Source of the DNA: an uncultured Faecalibacterium sp. | GTDB lineage: Bacteria > Bacillota > Clostridia > Oscillospirales > Ruminococcaceae | Reading direction: 5' to 3' | Length of the DNA: 64,000 nt | Assembly: GCA_934533135.1 (NCBI GenBank) | Contig: CAKTBG010000002.1 | Span: 119,004-183,003, forward strand | Part shown: positions 18,737 to 26,668 of the stretch, piece after piece | How positions within the stretch are numbered: the stretch's first letter is position 1 | Layout of the letters: every line of letters begins with the position of its first letter | The notes under the pieces: generated by a model | The model's input: the letters and a program-made list of their open reading frames with translations, nothing else | What the model was told of the DNA's origin: nothing | The model's database searches: none | Position numbers and translations under genes: made by a program

Positions 18737-20023
18737 ATGGAAAAGAAACCATTTCTGACCGAAGCGCAGGCACAGGAGATCCTTCAGGATGTGCCGACCC
18801 CGTTCCACGTTTACGACGAAAAAGGCATCCGCGAGAATGCCCGCCGGATCAACAAGGCGTTCAGCTGGAACAAGGGTTTCAAGGAATATTTTGCAGTCAA
18901 GGCTCTGCCCAACCCCGTGATCCTGCAGATCCTCAAGGAAGAGGGCTGCGGTGTGGACTGCTCGTCTCTGACGGAGCTGATGCTCAGCGAGCTCTGCGGC
19001 TTTCAGGGCAGCGACATCATGTTCTCCTCCAACCAGACCCCGGTGGAAGACATGAAGAAGGCCTACGAGCTGGGAGCCTACATCAACTTGGACGACGCCA
19101 CCATGGTCGAGTTCCTCGAGCGGGTGGCCGGTGTGCCGGAGAACATCTTCTGCCGCTACAACCCGGGCGGAACTTTCCAGCTGGGCGAGAGCAAAGAGGG
19201 CTTTCAGGTCATGGACAAGCCCGGTGATGCCAAGTACGGCATGACCGAGGAACAGATGATCGAGAGCTACAAGAAGCTGGCCGCCAAGGGTGCCAAGAAT
19301 TTCGGCATCCACGCCTTCCTTGCCTCCAACACCATTTCGGATGCCTATTATCCCGAGCTGGCCGGCATCCTGTTCCAGCTGGCCGTCCGTGTCCAGAAAG
19401 CCACCGGCGTCCACATCGGCTACATCAATCTGTCCGGCGGCGTCGGCATCCCGTACCGCCCCGACCAGACCGAGAACGACATCATGGCCATCGGCGAGGG
19501 CGTCCGCAAGAAGTTTGAGGAGATCCTTGTTCCGGCAGGCATGGGCGATGTGGCCATCTTCACCGAGATGGGCCGCTTCACCACCGGCCCCTACGGTGCG
19601 CTGGTGGCAACGGCCATCCACGAGAAGCACATCTACAAAGAGTACATCGGTCTGGACGCCTGCGCTGCCAACCTGATGCGCCCGGCCATGTACGGGGCTT
19701 ACCACCACATCACCGTCCTCGGCAAGGAGGATGCCCCCTGCGATCACAAGTACGATGTGGTCGGCGGCCTGTGCGAGAACAACGACAAGTTTGCCATCGA
19801 CCGGATGCTGCCGCAGATCGACATCGGCGATCTGGTCTACATCCACGACACCGGTGCGCACGGCTCGGCCATGGGCTACAACTACAACGGCAAGCTCCGC
19901 AGTGCCGAAGTCCTGCTCTGCGAGGACGGCTCCCACCGCCTGATCCGCCGTGCCGAGACCCCGCGGGATTACTTTGCGACCCTCGACTTCCTGCCCTTCA
20001 TGAAGCCGATCTTTGAGGATTAA
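18737..20023 (+). CDS. lysA: Diaminopimelate decarboxylase
   Basis: This 428-residue fold-III PLP enzyme converts meso-diaminopimelate to lysine. The PLP-binding lysine is in EYFAVKALPNP, and the substrate region includes GIHAFLAS and ACAANLMRPAMYG. The ATG at 18737 follows GAGAGGG. An AT-rich stretch with TATAAA (18714-18719) may be its -10, but the -35 is poor. A small membrane protein gene starts 3 nt after its stop and is probably co-transcribed. Confidence 0.9.
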   Translation: MEKKPFLTEAQAQEILQDVPTPFHVYDEKGIRENARRINKAFSWNKGFKEYFAVKALPNPVILQILKEEGCGVDCSSLTELMLSELCGFQGSDIMFSSNQTPVEDMKKAYELGAYINLDDATMVEFLERVAGVPENIFCRYNPGGTFQLGESKEGFQVMDKPGDAKYGMTEEQMIESYKKLAAKGAKNFGIHAFLASNTISDAYYPELAGILFQLAVRVQKATGVHIGYINLSGGVGIPYRPDQTENDIMAIGEGVRKKFEEILVPAGMGDVAIFTEMGRFTTGPYGALVATAIHEKHIYKEYIGLDACAANLMRPAMYGAYHHITVLGKEDAPCDHKYDVVGGLCENNDKFAIDRMLPQIDIGDLVYIHDTGAHGSAMGYNYNGKLRSAEVLLCEDGSHRLIRRAETPRDYFATLDFLPFMKPIFED

Positions 20024-20026
20024 CCT

Positions 20027-20410
20027 ATGTTTTTTGGATTTCAGCTTACCTGCGGCCTGATGCTGGTCTTTTACGGCTACTCGGTCATGAAAAATCCCCG
20101 GGTCTGGGGCGATCAGGGCCGCCGTGCCGTCAAAGCAGAAAATTTTGCAGAATACTGCCGTCAGAACGGCCTGTTCTTTCTGAAAGCAGGCTTTGTGATG
20201 GCGGTGGTCGGCGCACTGGACGCCCTCTTCACGCTGGACGCGGTGCTCTACCTGCTGCTGTATGTGTTCGGTCTGACCTTCGCGTTCTACCCGCTGGTGC
20301 AGTGGTGCCGAAAAAACGAGGGCTTCTCGTGGCCGTGGCCCCGGGTGGAGAGCGAGAAAAAGCGCATCCAAAAGCTCCGCGAGGAACAGGAAAAGCAGAG
20401 CAAAGAGTAA
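20027..20410 (+). CDS. Small membrane protein of unknown function
   Basis: The 127 residues have an N-terminal hydrophobic segment, a short polar stretch (about 20-47), two further hydrophobic segments (about 48-85) and a charged, Lys/Glu-rich tail. I do not recognise a characterised family. It starts 3 nt after the lysA stop with GAGGA just upstream, so translational coupling to lysA is likely. A terminator follows. Confidence 0.7.
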   Translation: MFFGFQLTCGLMLVFYGYSVMKNPRVWGDQGRRAVKAENFAEYCRQNGLFFLKAGFVMAVVGALDALFTLDAVLYLLLYVFGLTFAFYPLVQWCRKNEGFSWPWPRVESEKKRIQKLREEQEKQSKE

Positions 20411-20451
20411 CGGCTGTTCCGCCCCTTGCCTGAAACCTGCATAAAGATCAA

Positions 20452-20493
20452 AACCGCCTCTTCATCCATTGTTGGAAGAAGGGGCGGTTTACT
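20452..20493. terminator. Terminator between convergent genes
   Basis: Arms AACCGCCTCTTC (20452-20463) and GAAGGGGCGGTT (20478-20489) pair with one G-U. TACTTTTT follows on the plus strand and TTTTGATCTTT on the minus strand. It overlaps the stop codon of the XRE regulator. Confidence 0.8.
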
Positions 20494-20713
20494 TTTTGGG
20501 GTATTCGGTTTTCTGGTTGCTGGCACCGGAGAGATAATCCATCGAGACGTCGTAGAATTTTGCGAGAATGAGCAGGCTGTCGATGGGGATGCGGGTCTTG
20601 CCGCTTTCGTAATCGGAGTAGGTGCGCTGGCCGATGTGCAGCAGGTCAGCGACCTTTTGCTGGGTCAGAAAATTATCTTCCCGGATCTCCCGGATACGCT
20701 CATTGTACCGCAC
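20489..20713 (-). CDS. Small XRE-family helix-turn-helix regulator
   Basis: This 74-residue protein is little more than one Cro/CI-type HTH domain (TQQKVADLLHIGQRTYSDYE) with a short tail. I start it at the GTG complementary to 20711-20713 because AAGGTGG lies 8 nt before it and the protein then begins at the usual point before helix 1. A start four codons further upstream is possible. Such single-domain proteins usually repress nearby genes or themselves. A TGCA...TGCA inverted repeat just upstream (about 20728-20741) could be its operator. A copy of the covarying repeat lies 38 nt upstream of the start and may carry its promoter. Confidence 0.8.
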   Translation of the reverse strand: MRYNERIREIREDNFLTQQKVADLLHIGQRTYSDYESGKTRIPIDSLLILAKFYDVSMDYLSGASNQKTEYPKK

Positions 20714-20750
20714 AAAAACCACCACCTTGCACTGAAATGCACTTCAATTT

Positions 20751-20850
20751 TTATAGCAATTCAACTTTTTAATGCAACAGCAACAACGTTGAATTGCATA
20801 TCGCAAATATGCCGTTTGAATGCTGCACTAATTTCTTGACTTGCGATAAT
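20751..20850 (-). repeat. Covarying repeat, full copy 1
   Basis: Read on the minus strand this 98-bp element matches the one at 58913-59011. Shared blocks are TATCGCAA, TAGTGC, AAACGGCATATTTGCGATA, then a stem, GTTGC, GCATTAAAAA and TGCTATA. The stem arms are GCAATTCAAC and GTTGAATTGC (plus-strand 20788-20797 and 20756-20765), a different pair from copy 2 but also perfectly complementary. A -35/-10-like pair (TTGCAT, 16 nt, TATAAA) at its downstream end could drive the XRE gene. Confidence 0.75.
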
Positions 20851-20866
20851 ATTTGTGGATATTGGG

Positions 20867-21454
20867 TCATTCCGGGTGATAGGTGTCTTTTTCAACGAGA
20901 GAATAGATATCCTGCCCGGCAAGCTCTTCAAAATGTTGCTTGAGAGCCATATTGATCTCCCATTTCTTCTGCGGGTAGGCTCCATAGCGGCGTTTGACGT
21001 CCAGCATCCGCGCTTCGATGTCCATCACGCCTTCGGCACCGGCCAGCGCATCACAGAGCTGGATGAGACGGTCGTATTCGTCGTAGACCATGGCCGCGAG
21101 GTTCGTTTCGATGAGAGTGGTCTCCTCCGGCGTGGTATCCCGGCTGCCGACATAATCGGCCAGAGACTGGTCGTTGAAGCTGTGGCTCAGGCAGACGCGG
21201 GCGACTTCCTCGTAACCCAGCGACATCATGTAAGAATAACCGTCTGATACATGGCCCAGATGCCGCTTGCCGAATCTGCGGCCGATGTCGTGGAGCAGGC
21301 CAAGAACGTATGCTTTGTCCGGATCCAGCCCGGCGGCTGCGGCGATCTTTTCCGCGCAGTGGGCGGCGGTGCGGCTGTGGGCACCCCATGGGCCGGGGTT
21401 GTGGGGCAGAGCCTCGGCCAGCAACGCTTCGGCCTGTTTACGGGTCGGGTACAT
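20867..21454 (-). CDS. HD-domain phosphohydrolase
   Basis: This 195-residue protein is an HD-superfamily metal-dependent phosphohydrolase. His26 (GAHSR), the HD pair in GLLHDIGRRFG and a later LSHSF give the expected ligand spacing. Substrates of such short HD proteins are often nucleotides, but none can be named here. It is the last gene of a four-gene minus-strand operon: the upstream gene stops 11 nt before its start. Confidence 0.75.
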   Translation of the reverse strand: MYPTRKQAEALLAEALPHNPGPWGAHSRTAAHCAEKIAAAAGLDPDKAYVLGLLHDIGRRFGKRHLGHVSDGYSYMMSLGYEEVARVCLSHSFNDQSLADYVGSRDTTPEETTLIETNLAAMVYDEYDRLIQLCDALAGAEGVMDIEARMLDVKRRYGAYPQKKWEINMALKQHFEELAGQDIYSLVEKDTYHPE

Positions 21455-21465
21455 ACGATTCCTCC

Positions 21466-22098
21466 TTACCGTTCCAATGCGTCAATGCTCTGCTGAAGCT
21501 TCTGGTAGAACTGCCCCAGATGATAGCCGTCGATGAAGCGGTGGTTGACTTCCACCGACATTCCCAGCGTCTCTCGGCCGGAGGTGTCGGCGGTGTACTT
21601 GCCCCATGCGATCCGGGGAATGTTATCGTTCCGGTCAAAATCCCGCTCGTTGGTCAACCCGGTCAGATCGAACCACGGCGTGCAGGACATATAAATCAGC
21701 TCGTCGGTTTCGTCAGCGTTCTGGTTCAGCAGGGAGCTCTGGCGGCGGCTCTTCTCCTGCGCGGCGGCGCAGAAAGCTTCCATCGGTTCGGAGAAAGGGA
21801 GCGTGACGATATGAAACTGTTCGCTGCCGGGTTTCAGGTCGGTCAGGCTGGGGATCCGTTTGTCCAAAAGATAGATCTCGTCATCCCGAATGGTATACCG
21901 GAAGTTTTCGGTGGCATTCACCGCTTTCGTCACCAGCCAGCCCAGTGCATAGTAGAAGGACAGGTGATGCTTCCGGACGTAGGCGTGAAGGTTCGTGACA
22001 TCCACCCGGAAGGTGACGCTGTAAAATGGGTGAGACACTGCCGAGAAAAATTCAAACAGTTCCGCTCGCAACCAAGTGGTTTTATCAATCCGTTTCAT
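21466..22098 (-). CDS. CatA-like chloramphenicol acetyltransferase family protein
   Basis: The 210 residues have the fold-defining regions of trimeric type A chloramphenicol acetyltransferases. These include an N-terminal WLRAELFEFF, SFYYALGWLVTKAVN, and the catalytic region near the C-terminus, NHRFIDGYHLGQFY, where His precedes the RFIDG that replaces the usual HxxxDG. The enzyme would transfer an acetyl group from acetyl-CoA. Chromosomal members in gut anaerobes do not always confer resistance, so activity on chloramphenicol is not assured. It lies 3 nt after the PAS gene in an operon. Confidence 0.8.
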   Translation of the reverse strand: MKRIDKTTWLRAELFEFFSAVSHPFYSVTFRVDVTNLHAYVRKHHLSFYYALGWLVTKAVNATENFRYTIRDDEIYLLDKRIPSLTDLKPGSEQFHIVTLPFSEPMEAFCAAAQEKSRRQSSLLNQNADETDELIYMSCTPWFDLTGLTNERDFDRNDNIPRIAWGKYTADTSGRETLGMSVEVNHRFIDGYHLGQFYQKLQQSIDALER

Positions 22099-22101
22099 CC
22101 T

Positions 22102-22479
22102 TTACTCCCCAAAATCGTACCGCTGCATGGTCTCGGGGTTGCGGAATTCGTGCTTTTCGTAGTAGCCGATCAGCGTGCCGTCGGTATCCCGCAGGGCGAC
22201 CATGTAGACGTCCTTATTCTGCTTGTCGTTGTGGTAGGTATAGATGCGGTTGTGCTCCGGGCTGGCGGCGAACCAGTCCACGACCTCCTGAATGCGGTTG
22301 TTGGAGTTGGGGTTGTGGCAGTGGAGCAGGCTTCGCCCCACCAACTTTTCGCCGCCGTGCTTGGCGTAATTGCGGATGGCGGCGGGACTCATGTAGACGA
22401 TGGTGTGGTCGAGGTCGCACAGGACGACGGAAGCGGTGTCTTGGTCGATGACGCTTTTAAAATAAACATTCAGATCCAT
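22102..22479 (-). CDS. Single PAS-domain protein
   Basis: This 125-residue protein is one PAS domain (VVLCDLDHTIVYMSPAA, then HCHNPNSNNRIQEVVDWF) with no output domain. It resembles the group of small PAS proteins that carry an LLxCHNP motif and may bind a ligand or cofactor. It is the second gene of the operon that starts with the RluA gene, 21 nt after its stop. The function is unknown. Confidence 0.75.
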   Translation of the reverse strand: MDLNVYFKSVIDQDTASVVLCDLDHTIVYMSPAAIRNYAKHGGEKLVGRSLLHCHNPNSNNRIQEVVDWFAASPEHNRIYTYHNDKQNKDVYMVALRDTDGTLIGYYEKHEFRNPETMQRYDFGE

Positions 22480-22500
22480 GGAAGAAACCTCCGTTGCAAT

Positions 22501-23493
22501 TCATTCGTTGGTGGGCTTGGTCTTGTCCAGCGCGTCGAACTGCTTCAAGATCTGCGGGTCTTTCAATTTGACGACCTTGCCGGAGAGGTAATGCAGGGTA
22601 TTTTCGGCCGGGATGTCGCCAAAGGTGATCCGGACGGCGCAGAGAGCCTGCGTTTTGGTGCCGGTGCGCTCGTTCATCTTCCGGTTGCCGTATTTGATGT
22701 CGCCCAGCACCGGCTTGCCGAGGTAGGCAAGGTGGGCGCGGATCTGGTGGGTGCGGCCGGTGATGAGGCCGATCTTGCAGAGGGCGAAGGGGCCTGCGGT
22801 GCGCAGCACATCCACGTCGGTGACGATCTGCTTGCGGCGTTCGTCCTGCGATTGGTGAGCATGGATGCTGACCTTGTTGTTCTTCTCATCGTGCTCCCAC
22901 CATGCGGTAAAGCGGCCGCTCTGGGGGATGCCGACGGTGATGGTGTAGTATTCCTTCTTGAGCAGGTCGGTGCGGATGATCTCATTCATATCCCGCAGAG
23001 CGGCGTAGCTTTTGGCCGCAATGACCAGACCTTCGGTGCCGCGGTCGAGCCGGTTGCAGATGCCGGGCTTGAAGCGGTTCTCGCCGTGGGGGTCGTATTC
23101 GCCCTTCTGCGCCAGATACTGAGCAAAGGCGTCCACCAGATTGGCGTCACCGGTGCGGTCGCTGTGGCAGAGCAGGTGGGTGGGTTTGTAGAGGACGGCA
23201 ATGTTTTCGTCCTCGTAGATGACGTTCACCTTGGGCTGATTCTGCTGCTTTTTGGGGGCTTTGGGGGCGGGCTTGGCTCCCTCGGGCGGGAAAAACTCGT
23301 CGTTGATGTACAGCTCGATCAAATCACCGGCTTTGATCCGATCCTCGGGAGCACCCTTTTTGCCGTTGACCTTGATCCGTTTGTTGCGGAAGCTCTTGTA
23401 CAGCAGGCTGGTCGGGAGATCGCGGGTGACGCTCTGGACAAAGCGGGAGAGCCGCACGCCCTCGTCGTTGGCGGTAGCAGTGTATTGTTTCAT
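22501..23493 (-). CDS. RluA-family pseudouridine synthase
   Basis: This 330-residue enzyme has an N-terminal S4 RNA-binding domain (about 12-70), a Lys/Pro/Gln-rich linker (about 72-88) and the catalytic RluA domain with NRLDRGTEG carrying the catalytic Asp. It isomerises uridines in 23S rRNA or tRNA. The S4 domain points to the RluC/RluD side of the family. Which position it modifies cannot be read. It is the first gene of the minus-strand operon that ends with the HD protein. Confidence 0.88.
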   Translation of the reverse strand: MKQYTATANDEGVRLSRFVQSVTRDLPTSLLYKSFRNKRIKVNGKKGAPEDRIKAGDLIELYINDEFFPPEGAKPAPKAPKKQQNQPKVNVIYEDENIAVLYKPTHLLCHSDRTGDANLVDAFAQYLAQKGEYDPHGENRFKPGICNRLDRGTEGLVIAAKSYAALRDMNEIIRTDLLKKEYYTITVGIPQSGRFTAWWEHDEKNNKVSIHAHQSQDERRKQIVTDVDVLRTAGPFALCKIGLITGRTHQIRAHLAYLGKPVLGDIKYGNRKMNERTGTKTQALCAVRITFGDIPAENTLHYLSGKVVKLKDPQILKQFDALDKTKPTNE

Positions 23494-23517
23494 AAAGTTC
23501 CTCGTATGATTTTAGGC

Positions 23518-23647
23518 GGCTCGCCCTCTCCGTTGTCGCGCTGCGCCGACAGCTCTCCCAAAGGGAGAGTCAAGACCTGCCTCCCGCGTTGTGGCCAAAG
23601 AAGGAGAGCAGCATCGAGCAAAGCGAAAATGCCGGAGAGGGCAAGCC
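23518..23647. repeat. MITE-like palindromic repeat
   Basis: The ends are imperfect inverted repeats: GGCTCGCCCTCTCCG at the left and CGGAGAGGGCAAGCC at the right. The interior has a second palindrome (AGCTCTCCCAAAGGGAGAG). Similar palindromic pieces occur at 58862-58912. No open frame and no clear target duplication are visible. It fills the gap between the RluA gene and radC. Confidence 0.5.
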
Positions 23648-23718
23648 CAGTAAAGGCTTGCATCCATTATAATTTCCAATACCGTTGAAGTCAACGCAGA
23701 ATATTTTCCCCCCAACCC

Positions 23719-23746
23719 TTGTCTTTTGGCAAAAATGGGGTACTAT
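23719..23746 (+). promoter_or_regulatory. Promoter of radC
   Basis: -35 TTGTCT (23719-23724), a 16-nt spacer and -10 TACTAT (23741-23746), about 30 nt before the start codon. Confidence 0.5.
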
Positions 23747-23778
23747 TATAGAAAGTACACCCCCAAAGGAGCGCGGCT

Positions 23779-24504
23779 ATGGCAGACGGAACGAAGATTC
23801 ATCAGGGGCACCGCCAGCGGATGCGGCAGAGGGTCGCCGAACAGGGCTTTGAATCGCTGGCTCCCCACGAGGCACTGGAAGTGCTGCTCTACATCACCAA
23901 TCCCCAAAAGAACACCAACGGCATCGCCCATGCGCTGATTGAGCGGTTTGGGGATTTTGCCGGGGTGCTGGACGCATCGGAGGAAGATCTGCTCCGGGTG
24001 GAGGGGGTCGGCCCGGCCACGGCGCGGATGCTGCATCTTCTGCCCGAAGTCAGCCGATACTATCATCGCAGCCGCACCGGAGAGGGGAGAGCCGTGCGCT
24101 CGACCGACCAGCTGGCGGGTTTCCTGCTGGGGAAATTTGCCGGGGCCGACCGGGAGCGCGCCATGCTGGTGGTGCTGGACAGCCGCAGCCGGGTCAAGGC
24201 GACCTTCTGGCTTCGGGAGGGCACCAGCAACCGGGTCAGCCTTGCGATCAAGGATATCGTGGAAGCAGCCCTCAAAGGCGGCACGGACACCGTGGCACTC
24301 TGCCACAATCACCCCAATGGGATGGCTCTGCCCTCCCGGGAGGACATTCAGGCGACGGAGAATATCGTCCGTGCGCTGGGGATGATCCAAGTCCATCTGC
24401 GGGATCACATCATCCTGACCGAGACGGACTATTTCTCGATGCGGGAGGAAAACCGGCTGCCGTTCTACGATTTTGCCACTGGGGAGATGCTGCGCCCCTA
24501 TTGA
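23779..24504 (+). CDS. radC: RadC/JAB-domain protein
   Basis: This 241-residue protein has an N-terminal helix-hairpin-helix part (ASEEDLLRVEGVGPATA) and a C-terminal JAB/MPN metalloprotease-like domain with the JAMM motif HNHPNG...S..D (CHNHPNGMALPSREDIQ). It is historically called DNA repair protein RadC, but its biochemical role is still unclear. The ATG at 23779 is preceded by AAAGGAG. It precedes uvrBA, which has its own promoter. Confidence 0.9.
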   Translation: MADGTKIHQGHRQRMRQRVAEQGFESLAPHEALEVLLYITNPQKNTNGIAHALIERFGDFAGVLDASEEDLLRVEGVGPATARMLHLLPEVSRYYHRSRTGEGRAVRSTDQLAGFLLGKFAGADRERAMLVVLDSRSRVKATFWLREGTSNRVSLAIKDIVEAALKGGTDTVALCHNHPNGMALPSREDIQATENIVRALGMIQVHLRDHIILTETDYFSMREENRLPFYDFATGEMLRPY

Positions 24505-24518
24505 ATGCAGCAGAATGG

Positions 24519-24547
24519 TTTACATTATAAAATGATTGTGGTATAAT
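24519..24547 (+). promoter_or_regulatory. Promoter of uvrBA
   Basis: -35 TTTACA (24519-24524), a 17-nt spacer and -10 TATAAT (24542-24547). No LexA/SOS box of the Gram-positive type was recognised. Confidence 0.75.
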
Positions 24548-24610
24548 CCGGAGGAAGGATACAACTATTTGTGGTTCTTTACCCAAAGAACCGGAAAGGA
24601 GGGGCTGACC

Positions 24611-26668
24611 ATGCCGGAAGAGACCTTCAAGCTGGTGTCGCCCTATGCCCCCACCGGCGACCAGCCGCAGGCCATTGCCGAGCTGGTGGAGGGGGTCAAC
24701 CGGGGCGACCGTTGCCAGACCCTGCTGGGCGTGACCGGCAGCGGCAAGACCTTTACCATGGCAAATGTCATTGCCCAGTGCAACCGCCCCACGCTGGTGC
24801 TGGCGCACAACAAAACGCTGGCGGCACAGCTCTGCACCGAGTTCCGCTCGTTTTTCCCGGAAAATGCGGTGGAATATTTTGTCTCTTACTACGATTACTA
24901 CCAGCCCGAAGCCTATATCCCCAGCACGGATACCTATATCGAAAAGGACAGTGCCATCAACGACGAGATCGACCGCCTGCGCCACTCGGCGACGGCGGCC
25001 TTGTCGGAGCGGCGGGATGTCATCATTGTGGCGTCGGTCTCCTGCATCTACTCGCTGGGCGACCCCATCGACTACCGCAGCATGGTCATCAGCCTGCGGC
25101 CCGGCATGGAGATGGAGCGGGATGAACTCTGCCGTCGGCTGGTCAACCTGCAATACGAGCGCAACGACATCAATTTTATCCGCAACAAGTTCCGGGTCCA
25201 CGGCGATACGGTGGACATTTACCTCGCCTATATGAGCGACCTTGCCATCCGGGTGGAGTTTTTCGGGGATGAGATTGACCGGATCACCGAGTTCAACCCG
25301 GTGACGGGCACAAAGCAGAATGTGGTCAAGCACGTCGCCATCTTCCCGGCCAGCCACTACATCGTCAGTGCCGAGAAAAAGGCCGCTGCCATCGAGAAGA
25401 TCCGCGCCGAGTGCGACCAGCAGGTGAAGCAGTTCACCTCGGAGGGCAAGCTGATCGAAGCCCAGCGCATCCAGCAGCGGACGAATTACGACATTGAGAT
25501 GCTGACCGAAGTGGGCATCTGCAAGGGCATCGAGAACTACTCGGCGGTGCTGTCGGGGCGTGCGCCGGGCAGTATGCCAACCACGCTGCTGGATTATTTC
25601 CCGGAGGATTTTCTGCTCTTCGTGGATGAGAGCCATGTCACCCTGCCGCAGGTGCGCGCCATGTACGGCGGCGATTTCGCCCGCAAAAAGACGCTGGTGG
25701 AGTACGGCTTCCGGCTGCCGTCGGCCTTTGACAACCGCCCGCTCAAATTTGAGGAAGTGGAGTCCAAGCTGAACCAGATGATCTTTGTCTCGGCGACTCC
25801 CGGCGAGTACGAGCGGAAACACTCGACGCAGATCGCCCAGCAGGTGATCCGCCCCACCGGTCTGCTTGACCCGGTGATCTCGGTGCGCCCGGTGGAAGGG
25901 CAGGTCACCGACCTTCTGGGCGAGATCAACGCCCGCATTGCCCGGCAGGAGCGGGTACTCGTGACCACCCTGACCAAGAAAATGGCAGAAGACCTGACGG
26001 ATTATCTCACCGAGCAGGGCATCAAGGTCAAGTATATGCACCACGAGGTGGATACGTTTGAGCGGATGGAGATCATCAAGGATCTTCGGCTCGGCTCCAT
26101 CGACGTGGTGGTGGGCATCAACCTCCTGCGCGAGGGGCTGGACCTGCCGGAGGTCAGTCTGGTGGCCATTCTGGATGCAGACAAAGAGGGATTTCTGCGC
26201 AGCGAGACCAGCCTCATCCAGACCATCGGCCGTGCCGCACGAAATGCGGAAGGACTGGTCATCATGTACGCGGATGTCGTCACCGACAGCATGGACCGCG
26301 CCATTACCGAGACCGAACGCCGCCGCGCCATCCAGACGGCCTACAACGAGGCGCACGGCATCGTGCCGAAAACCATCGTCAAGGCCATCCGGGATACCAT
26401 CGAGATCAGCGATAAGGCCGAGAATGCCAAGCGGAACACCCGCCGGATGGGAAAGCTGGAGCGGGAAGCGGCCATCGACCGGCTGACAAGGGAAATGAAA
26501 GAGGCGGCCAAACTGCTGGAGTTCGAGCACGCGGCCTTCCTGCGCGATCAGATCGACCGGCTGCGCCGGGGCGAGAACCCCACCGTGGATTCTTCGGCCG
26601 AGGAAGAGCGGAAACAGAACCATTCACAGACACAAAAAAGAGGGAGAAAACACTTTGGCAAACGATAA
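24611..26668 (+). CDS. uvrB: UvrABC excinuclease subunit B
   Basis: This 685-residue helicase-like damage-verification subunit is loaded by UvrA and recruits UvrC in nucleotide excision repair. Walker [10 protein letters not shown], the beta-hairpin region [20 protein letters not shown], the DESH box (FVDESHVT) and a C-terminal UvrC-binding UVR motif ([19 protein letters not shown]) are all present. The ATG at 24611 follows AAAGGAGGGG. A longer frame upstream would begin inside the promoter region. Its 3' end overlaps uvrA by 14 nt. Confidence 0.97.
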   Translation: MPEETFKLVSPYAPTGDQPQAIAELVEGVNRGDRCQTLLGVTGSGKTFTMANVIAQCNRPTLVLAHNKTLAAQLCTEFRSFFPENAVEYFVSYYDYYQPEAYIPSTDTYIEKDSAINDEIDRLRHSATAALSERRDVIIVASVSCIYSLGDPIDYRSMVISLRPGMEMERDELCRRLVNLQYERNDINFIRNKFRVHGDTVDIYLAYMSDLAIRVEFFGDEIDRITEFNPVTGTKQNVVKHVAIFPASHYIVSAEKKAAAIEKIRAECDQQVKQFTSEGKLIEAQRIQQRTNYDIEMLTEVGICKGIENYSAVLSGRAPGSMPTTLLDYFPEDFLLFVDESHVTLPQVRAMYGGDFARKKTLVEYGFRLPSAFDNRPLKFEEVESKLNQMIFVSATPGEYERKHSTQIAQQVIRPTGLLDPVISVRPVEGQVTDLLGEINARIARQERVLVTTLTKKMAEDLTDYLTEQGIKVKYMHHEVDTFERMEIIKDLRLGSIDVVVGINLLREGLDLPEVSLVAILDADKEGFLRSETSLIQTIGRAARNAEGLVIMYADVVTDSMDRAITETERRRAIQTAYNEAHGIVPKTIVKAIRDTIEISDKAENAKRNTRRMGKLEREAAIDRLTREMKEAAKLLEFEHAAFLRDQIDRLRRGENPTVDSSAEEERKQNHSQTQKRGRKHFGKR